Shown here in pieces: positions 8,401 through 12,565 of a stretch of DNA of 12,565 bases. Source of the DNA: Actinomycetes bacterium (GTDB lineage Bacteria > Actinomycetota > CADDZG01 > JAHWKV01). The stretch covers positions 1-12,565 of the forward strand of contig JAJCYF010000143.1 of assembly GCA_029263035.1 (NCBI GenBank), read 5' to 3'. Made by a program: the position numbers and the translations under genes. Under the pieces are notes generated by a model. It worked only from the letters and a program-made list of their open reading frames with translations, was not told the DNA's origin and did not search any database. Within the stretch, counting starts at the first letter, position 1, and each line of letters opens with the position of its first letter.

Positions 8401-8590
8401 CGTTGCGGGCGTGCCGGGAGACCGTCGGAGCCGCCTCGTTCACCGAGCCGTTGTCCACGACAACGACATCGAGGGCGGGATAGATCTGGTATCTCAGGGA
8501 GTCCAGGCTGCTGGGCAGCCAGGCGTCGCCGTTATAGGTGACCAGCACGACCAGGACGCGCGGGTCGGCCTCAAACATCGTCTTGTTCAT
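5411..8590 (-). CDS. Large membrane glycosyltransferase: GT2 domain fused to a polytopic membrane region
   Basis: A 1059-residue protein. Residues 10-250 form a GT-A fold of family 2: VLVTYNG at 15-21, VVVDNGS at 43-49, the metal/nucleotide motif MHDD at 98-101, and FGEDLDLCLRARLAGFKV (198-215) holding the acidic Glu200-Asp201 pair. A hydrophobic stretch follows at about 263-286, then a basic cytoplasmic linker (305-365). Roughly ten further membrane segments lie between 380 and 772. An extracytoplasmic domain (about 780-1025) contains FRVLWLGG at 811-818, and a last membrane helix spans 1028-1048. It probably transfers sugars to a lipid-linked or cell-surface polymer; donor and acceptor cannot be read from sequence. 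The membrane part resembles GT-C-type proteins, but I see no decisive motif. The ATG at 8590 has only a weak AGG before it and a TATAAT about 53 nt upstream. It is translationally coupled to the DUF5719-like gene. Confidence 0.92.
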   Translation of the reverse strand: MNKTMFEADPRVLVVLVTYNGDAWLPSSLDSLRYQIYPALDVVVVDNGSVNEAAPTVSRHARNAEIVWSDRNLGFGAAANAGLESSSRTSAADYFLFMHDDVVLDPDAVNMLVEAAISTGAGVVGAKGLDWDRPQVLVEVGMSADQFCIPYSSLEDGEIDQGQHENLTETLFVTNACMLVSRQLAERCGLWDGAYFAFGEDLDLCLRARLAGFKVMVEPGARYRHASALSTGQRRVGRGMPSKGHLARRNQLRTIAKNASGPRMAFALVASMLLGLARMLALLVLRRVDESSDFPRALIDFVRSLPNVMMRRRAVQKRRTVPDRQIRNLMVRDSHRFRMQIERRLRHLEFGTLVSGARNKNNLSFTGIKHGFAEWARQPMTMATALIVLLALIAMRGIVFGGPLASGTLWPFPEATGRLIGDYLSGWRDTSLGTESATPTAYPILWVVSLLGFGRPGLAQKLLVLGLITIGLVGINRLVRSSSRRRPARVAALAVYVLNPVTHLIISTGDLGALAMYATLPFVVLMAFRTLASGAQEVDEPDIRTPVDGGSDSLLTAAGRTALVLVPVIALAPSAVLAFLVMFAGLGLGRSIGPGFSRAVVKRFRFLMLSLPLALAVLIPWSFEGLRPSGPILGPLFSGLGGWLHPLWEDFSFQKFLFLDLGGRIGLLIVPAVVVGALSLVSPVRRSEARTLSVVLLVFGVLGGLMGKGLLPPLVASPAMWLTVPLVILAVLAGHLTEGISEELPKHAFGWRHKIAIPLLCATLGIGVLIGWGPQLAGWERPPATFAGGTGEEATSIASFMRSTAEEVGDFRVLWLGGRWADPVRAGLRPSDGAEYFLTTSQGLTMLDAIQPPPAQGEARMESVIDALLGRRLHLAGHLLAPANVQFIVADPRDTPTIEALGRQRDIALEQQQSGVAIFRNLQWLPRASLAPAALTEEVVTAGNPSSLMVVDWIGGRSIPARSPSKFTGELPRTSHTQVLLGDNFNKGWKASVGDNQLEQTEAFGWANRFELEPDAAGEISVYFGQHWIRFLWLLLQVILLLAVLAMAGPSVSERKARA

Positions 8591-8613
8591 CGCGCCGACC
8601 TGGTTAAGAGCAA
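8587..8613 (-). CDS. Possible 8-codon leader peptide before the glycosyltransferase
   Basis: A TTG at 8613 opens a frame encoding MLLTRSAR. Its TGA overlaps the glycosyltransferase ATG (ATGA). GAGGAGG at 8623-8629 is the best Shine-Dalgarno in this leader and sits 9 nt before the TTG, whereas the main ATG has only AGG. It lies downstream of the TATAAT at 8644-8649. Translation of this ORF could deliver ribosomes to the main start. The ORF is very short and may be chance. Confidence 0.3.
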   Translation of the reverse strand: MLLTRSAR

Positions 8614-8643
8614 AAGGGAGAGCCTCCTCAAGGCCCGATGGGC

Positions 8644-8649
8644 ATTATA
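8644..8649 (-). promoter_or_regulatory. Promoter -10 element for the glycosyltransferase-DUF5719 operon
   Basis: On the minus strand this is a perfect TATAAT in an AT-poor background, located in the 106-bp gap between the coiled-coil gene stop and the ATG at 8590. It predicts a leader of about 47 nt. The -35 is weak (TTAGGC with a 17-nt spacer). It suggests that the operon is transcribed separately from the coiled-coil gene. Confidence 0.5.
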
Positions 8650-8696
8650 AGCCTGCCTGTGGACCGGCCTAATTATTCGAGGTCCCGCCGGGTGGG

Positions 8697-10049
8697 TTAG
8701 GGCTTGCGGCGGGTGCGTGGATTCGCCGGAGGTTTGGGGGGACGTCCCGTGGGACTTCCGGATCTGGGTGGCACGGGGGGTTGGTCCTCGCTCCTCGCGG
8801 CCTTGCGGCGGCCTTTGGGCGCCGGCCGTGCGGGCGGGTTGTTCATGTACATCTCTTCGGGAGAGTCGACCAGGTAGTCACGAACGAGCTCTGCCCGGGA
8901 CAGAGGGTTGGCCATCGCCTGGGTGGGGTTGTCCGGCTTGTCCAGCGGGCGGCCCGGGCGGCCGAAGGACCCCGCCGGCCGGTAGGGGACGGGCGGCCCA
9001 TCGAAAGGGTCTTCCTCAATGGGGTCGAATCGGCGCACCGGGGGCTCGCCGAAGGCGAAGGCCGGATCGGGCCGGTCCGGCGGCTGCACCGGCTTCAGGT
9101 CCTGAAAGCTTGGGCCCGGGGAGGCCGGGTGCGGTTTCTCCGGTGGTTCGGGCGAGCGGAAGGTCCGGGGGACCGAAAGGGCCGGCGGCTTGGGGGCCGG
9201 GGGGACCGGGGGGGACAGCGGCTGGGGGGTGGCATAGTCGTCGCCCAAAGACTTGGTCAGCTTGCGTTTGGTGCCGCGTCCGATAGTGTCGCTCAACTGC
9301 TGGAACAGCTCGACCAGACGCTTGTCGCGGGCCCGGTAAAGCTGCTCGTCCCGCTCCTGAAGGTAGCCGGTCAGGTACTCGACCATCTGCTCCACCGTGG
9401 CCCGCCCGGCCTCGATGGTGTCCCGGCCGGTGCTGGCGGTCCGCTCGGTTGCCTCCTGCTTGGCGGAGTTGATGGCCTGCTTGAGCTCTTTGAGCTCGGC
9501 TTCCGACATGGAGACCAGGGTCTGCACCACCTCGACCTGATCCTCCCGGATATCGGCAAGCAGCGACGCCGACTCCTCCCCTATCCGCTCGCCGATAGCC
9601 ACGGCCGAGACCTCCAGGTCCCGCCGAAGCTGTCCGGGAAGCTCCCCCAGGCCGGCGATGCGCTGCGCGAGCTGAAGGATGGCCTCCTCGATGGCCTCGA
9701 TTCGCTGCGTGAGCCCGGTATCACCCCGGGATCCCATCGAGGTATCAACCTTTTCTGCGATGGCGGTCACGGCATCCAGGAGATTCGACGAGATCGAGTC
9801 GACGATGGTCTGGTTGTTCCTGGCGATGGCCTCCAGCAGCTCGTTGTCCCGCTGGTTGATCAGCTCCCGGATGCCGGCAAGCTCCTCCTCGGCCTTGACC
9901 AGCGCAGACTTGGCGCCGAAAACGGTTTCTACCAGGGTGCGGCGTTCGCGGGCCTGGTCGGCGAGGGCGGAGGACAAGAGCGCGTCAATACGGTCCGACT
10001 CTTCACCTTTGCCGGATTCTTCAGGAGCGGTGTCCACGCTTTCGAGCAT
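8697..10049 (-). CDS. Coiled-coil protein with long Pro-rich C-terminal half, function unknown
   Basis: A 450-residue protein that I do not recognise. There is no signal peptide or membrane segment, so it is probably cytoplasmic. Residues 18-265 are almost wholly helical with heptad-like spacing: VKAEEELAGIRELINQRDNE at 51-70, RIEAIEEAILQLAQRI at 116-131, and an Ile/Val/Gln-rich run at 160-205. Residues 275-370 are Pro-rich (PVPPAPKPPA at 281-290). Within the low-complexity half one segment looks ordered and may be conserved: TQAMANPLSRAELVRDYLV at 376-394. The tail is strongly basic (GRRKAA, RTRRKP). I chose the ATG at 10049; a TTG at 10073 would add eight residues but has no ribosome site. 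TAGCAT lies 10 nt before the ATG. It is 57 bp downstream of fbiC on the same strand. The shape suggests a filament, scaffold or chromosome/division adaptor; this is inference. Confidence 0.85.
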   Translation of the reverse strand: MLESVDTAPEESGKGEESDRIDALLSSALADQARERRTLVETVFGAKSALVKAEEELAGIRELINQRDNELLEAIARNNQTIVDSISSNLLDAVTAIAEKVDTSMGSRGDTGLTQRIEAIEEAILQLAQRIAGLGELPGQLRRDLEVSAVAIGERIGEESASLLADIREDQVEVVQTLVSMSEAELKELKQAINSAKQEATERTASTGRDTIEAGRATVEQMVEYLTGYLQERDEQLYRARDKRLVELFQQLSDTIGRGTKRKLTKSLGDDYATPQPLSPPVPPAPKPPALSVPRTFRSPEPPEKPHPASPGPSFQDLKPVQPPDRPDPAFAFGEPPVRRFDPIEEDPFDGPPVPYRPAGSFGRPGRPLDKPDNPTQAMANPLSRAELVRDYLVDSPEEMYMNNPPARPAPKGRRKAARSEDQPPVPPRSGSPTGRPPKPPANPRTRRKP

Positions 10050-10059
10050 ACCGCCAGTA

Positions 10060-10065
10060 ATGCTA
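10060..10065 (-). promoter_or_regulatory. Possible -10 element for the coiled-coil gene
   Basis: TAGCAT on the minus strand, 10 nt before the ATG at 10049 and inside the 57-bp gap after fbiC. It would give a leader of only a few nucleotides. No -35 is evident. Read-through from fbiC is equally possible. Confidence 0.28.
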
Positions 10066-10106
10066 TTCCCCAACGGGCGGCAGACCCGGATTAAGGGCCG
10101 AGGTTG

Positions 10107-12443
10107 CTAGACCAGAGCCTTCAGGTTGGTCTCCAGGATGTCGTAGACGGTGTTGCGGCGGGCCCAGGGACGCCCGATTTCGGTAGCCAGACGCCGCATT
10201 TCGTCCGGCCCCAGTTCCTGGCCGTGGGACGCGCCGGCGGATCGGGAGATGATTTCGTTCATCAGGGTCCCCCCCAGGTCGTTGCATCCGGCCCTCAGGG
10301 CCGCCTGGGAGCCTTCGGGGCCCATCTTCACCCAGGACACCTGGATGTTGTTGATCCCCGGGTGCAGGGCAAGCCTGGCGACCGCATGCATCCGCAGCGA
10401 CTCCTCGAAGGTCGGTCCCCGCCGTGCCTTCCCCTTCAGGTAGATGGGGGTGGCCATGTGCACGAAGGGCAGCGGGACGAACTCGGTGAACCCGCCGGTG
10501 TCCTTTTGAATGTCCCGGAGCACGGTGAGGTGGCGGGCCCAGGAGCGGTAGTCGTCGGCGTGGCCGAACATGATGGTGGTGGTCATCTTGAGCCCCAGGC
10601 CGTGAGCGGTCCGGGCTACCTCGGACCACTCGGCCGTGTTGATCTTGTCCGGGCAGATGAGCGCCCGGATCCGGTCGTCCAGTATCTCGGCTGCGGTCCC
10701 GGGGAGGGTGGACAAGCCGTTGTCCTTCAGCTCCCACAAAAAGTCCCTCACCGAGACCCCCTTGGTGGCCGCCCCCTGCCAGACCTCCAGTGGGCTGAAA
10801 GCGTGGATGTGCATCTCGGGCACCGCCTGCTTGATGGTCCGCAGGACGTCGACGTAGAAGTCGCCGGTGAACGACGGGTGGATGCCCCCCTGCAGGCAGA
10901 CCTCGGTGGCACCGGCCATCCACGCCTCCGACGATCGCCGGGCGATCTCCTCCATGTCCAGCAGGTAGGGATCCCCTCGCAGGTTCAGCGATTTGGGGCC
11001 CTTGCTGAAGGCGCAGAAGCCGCACTTGAAGTAGCACATGTTGGTGTAGTTGATGTTGCGGTTGATCACGTAGGTAACCGTGTCCCCGTTCACCTCCCGC
11101 CGCAGGGCGTCGGCGGCCTGGAACAGGTCCCGCTGCTCGGGGCCGCGGGCGGTGAACAGCAGGGTGATCTGCTCCTCGGTCAGCTCCTCCCGGCCGTACG
11201 CCGTGTCCAGAGCCCGGGAAAACTCCCTGCGGCTGCGGACGGCCGCGCTGCCCGACCAGCCGGCGGGATGGGCAAAGACATCGGGGGCCGCATCCGGCGA
11301 CCCCGGGAACCAGGACGTGTCGCGGGCCAGCCCGTGCGTGTCTACATGGTCCAGGACCTTAGGCCGGACCTTGCGATCCACCCACTCCGGGTCGAACCCG
11401 TAGCGGGGGTAGACCCCCAGCCGGGGCATCAGCATGAAGCCGGCCGACTCGGTTACCGCTCTGAGTGCGGATATCGCCGGCCAGGGTGCCTCCGGATTGA
11501 CGTGGTCCATGGTGACCGGTGACACGCCGCCCCAGTCGTTGATGCCGGCCTCGATGTAGCGGACCAGGGCTCCGCTTTGTTTTTCGGCCAGGTTGGGCGG
11601 TGCCTGGACACTCACCTCCGGCGGCAGAATGACCCTGGCGAGCGCGATGGTCGCCAGCATCTCATCCAGATCCGGCTCCGGGTGCGAGTGCATCGGCGTT
11701 CCGTCCTTGGCCCGAAAGTTCTGGACGATCACCTCCTGGATGTGGCCGTAGCGCAGATGGGAGTCCCGGATGGCGGCCAGGGTATCGACCCGGTCCTGCA
11801 GCGTCTCCCCGATACCGATCAGGATGCCGGTGGTGAACGGGATCTTCTGGCGGCCGGCTTCGTCGATGGTCTCCATCCGAAGCTGGGGGTCCTTGTCCGG
11901 CGAGCCGTGGTGGGCAAAACCCCTGGTCAGCAGCTTGCGAGAGGTCGATTCGAGCATGATCCCCATCGAGGGGGCGGTGGTCCGCAGGAAGGCCAGCTCC
12001 CGGGCCGTCATAACGCCCGGATTCAGATGGGGAAGCAGACCGGTTTCCTTCAGCACCGCCGCGGATGCGGCCGCCAGGTATTCAAGGGTGGTGGAGTACC
12101 CCATTGCCGCCAGCTCCTCGCGGACCACCTTGTAGCGCAGCTCGGGCTTGTCTCCGAGGGTGAACAGGGCCTCTTTACAACCGGCCGCGGCCGCGGTGCG
12201 GGCAAGGTCCAACACCTCGTCCATGGTCATGAAGGCCCTGCGGCCCGGGAGCGGCGGGCGGGCGAAGGTGCAGTAGTGGCAGACGTCCCGGCAGAGCTTG
12301 GTCAGCGGGATGAAAACTTTGGGCGAGTAGGTGACGATGTTGCCCCAGGCGGCATCGCGGATGCCTGCGGCCTGGGAGAAAAGCCGGTGGGAGTTCCCCG
12401 ATTCCAGCAGAGAAACGAGGTCGTGGTCCGGGATCTCAGTCAT
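10107..12443 (-). CDS. fbiC: FbiC, fused CofG/CofH Fo synthase of coenzyme F420 biosynthesis
   Basis: A 778-residue bifunctional radical SAM enzyme, close to the usual length for FbiC. It makes Fo, the deazaflavin chromophore of F420, from tyrosine and the flavin precursor 5-amino-6-(D-ribitylamino)uracil, in the cytoplasm. The N-terminal CofG half (about 35-340) carries the 4Fe-4S motif CRDVCHYC with Cys51, Cys55 and Cys58, then a GILIGIGET segment at 206-214 and SPVTMDHVNPEAPWP at 308-322. The CofH half (about 440-778) carries the second motif CYFKCGFC with Cys470, Cys474 and Cys477, preceded by RNINYTN. Downstream it has EVCLQGGIHP at 514-523 and LPGTAAEIL at 580-588. Both clusters are intact. 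The ATG at 12443 matches the normal family start. It is divergent from cofD/fbiA with a 65-bp gap, so the two F420 steps are encoded side by side here. Confidence 0.98.
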   Translation of the reverse strand: MTEIPDHDLVSLLESGNSHRLFSQAAGIRDAAWGNIVTYSPKVFIPLTKLCRDVCHYCTFARPPLPGRRAFMTMDEVLDLARTAAAAGCKEALFTLGDKPELRYKVVREELAAMGYSTTLEYLAAASAAVLKETGLLPHLNPGVMTARELAFLRTTAPSMGIMLESTSRKLLTRGFAHHGSPDKDPQLRMETIDEAGRQKIPFTTGILIGIGETLQDRVDTLAAIRDSHLRYGHIQEVIVQNFRAKDGTPMHSHPEPDLDEMLATIALARVILPPEVSVQAPPNLAEKQSGALVRYIEAGINDWGGVSPVTMDHVNPEAPWPAISALRAVTESAGFMLMPRLGVYPRYGFDPEWVDRKVRPKVLDHVDTHGLARDTSWFPGSPDAAPDVFAHPAGWSGSAAVRSRREFSRALDTAYGREELTEEQITLLFTARGPEQRDLFQAADALRREVNGDTVTYVINRNINYTNMCYFKCGFCAFSKGPKSLNLRGDPYLLDMEEIARRSSEAWMAGATEVCLQGGIHPSFTGDFYVDVLRTIKQAVPEMHIHAFSPLEVWQGAATKGVSVRDFLWELKDNGLSTLPGTAAEILDDRIRALICPDKINTAEWSEVARTAHGLGLKMTTTIMFGHADDYRSWARHLTVLRDIQKDTGGFTEFVPLPFVHMATPIYLKGKARRGPTFEESLRMHAVARLALHPGINNIQVSWVKMGPEGSQAALRAGCNDLGGTLMNEIISRSAGASHGQELGPDEMRRLATEIGRPWARRNTVYDILETNLKALV

Positions 12444-12455
12444 CGCGTGTGTCCG

Positions 12456-12485
12456 ATGATACTGTCCTCGCTCGCGCTACGTGAA
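12456..12485 (-). promoter_or_regulatory. fbiC: Putative fbiC promoter
   Basis: On the minus strand TTCACG (12480-12485) and TATCAT (12456-12461) are separated by 18 nt. TATCAT ends 12 nt before the ATG at 12443, so the leader would be about 5 nt and no Shine-Dalgarno would be used. On the plus strand GATACT (12458-12463) overlaps it and could serve cofD. Confidence 0.4.
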
Positions 12486-12508
12486 GGTTGAGAAGCTGGT
12501 CGGGGGGG

Positions 12509-12565
12509 ATGCGCATCACCACATTGAAGGTCACGGCCCTCGCCGGGGGCGTCGGTGCAGCAAGA
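12509..12565 (+). CDS. cofD: CofD/FbiA, F420 side-chain transferase (5' end only)
   Basis: Only 19 codons are visible before the right edge. They read MRITTLKVTALAGGVGAAR, which closely matches the conserved N-terminus of CofD/FbiA: a beta strand (KVTALAGG) and the glycine-rich nucleotide-binding loop GGVGAAR. The enzyme transfers the phosphoenolpyruvyl- or phospholactyl-type group from a guanosine-diphospho precursor to Fo, giving (dehydro)F420-0. The assignment rests on this short motif and on the divergent fbiC gene next door, which together make it convincing. The ATG at 12509 directly follows a run of seven G. Family proteins often begin about five residues later (KVTALAGG), so the short N-terminal extension could be real or the start could be the TTG at 12524. 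Confidence 0.85.
   Translation, partial: MRITTLKVTALAGGVGAAR

Noticed and set aside
8781..11522. Plus-strand open frames of 437 and 472 codons opposite the coiled-coil and fbiC genes
   Set aside because: Shadow frames caused by GC-rich codon bias; the minus strand encodes FbiC with intact cluster motifs and a coherent coiled-coil protein.

Overview
This is a high-GC stretch with short intergenic gaps. It most likely comes from a chromosome of an uncultured or little-studied actinobacterium. Three things point there: a single-chain FbiC (CofG and CofH fused), an adjacent cofD/fbiA start, and an HExxH metallopeptidase next to a DUF5719-like protein and a large glycosyltransferase. Several genes also have a -10-like hexamer 6-12 nt before the start codon and no usable Shine-Dalgarno, which fits the leaderless transcripts common in Actinomycetota. 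I see no tRNA, rRNA, CRISPR, transposase or phage gene, so this looks like core envelope and cofactor territory rather than a mobile island.

Left part (1-2149): a secreted, Cys-containing beta-domain protein cut by the window edge (minus strand), a small zinc-ribbon protein (minus), and a divergent membrane-anchored PDZ plus TPR protein (plus). A GC-rich hairpin lies at 2165-2185, between the convergent ends of the PDZ/TPR gene and the next gene.

Middle part (2212-8590): an L,D-transpeptidase with a YoaR/PG_binding_4-like N-terminal region and a Pro-rich C-terminal tail (minus), and a divergent minimal zinc metallopeptidase (plus). A two-gene operon follows on the minus strand. A 1059-residue GT2-plus-polytopic-membrane protein is joined by an ATGA overlap to a 462-residue DUF5719-like exported protein with three repeats about 108 residues apart. 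A consensus TATAAT, and possibly an 8-codon leader ORF, precede this operon.

Right part (8697-12565): a coiled-coil and Pro-rich cytoplasmic protein of unknown function (minus), then fbiC (minus), which makes the F420 deazaflavin chromophore Fo. Across a 65-bp gap lies the first 19 codons of cofD/fbiA on the plus strand, the enzyme that joins Fo to the phospholactyl-type side chain.

Taken together, the window holds an envelope-biogenesis block (L,D-transpeptidase, GT2/DUF5719 operon, exported and PDZ/TPR proteins) beside a coenzyme F420 biosynthesis locus. No clearly new multi-gene system is visible. The most interesting points are the DUF5719 repeat architecture, the possible leader ORF, the recurrent leaderless-type starts, and the uncharacterised coiled-coil and zinc-ribbon proteins.
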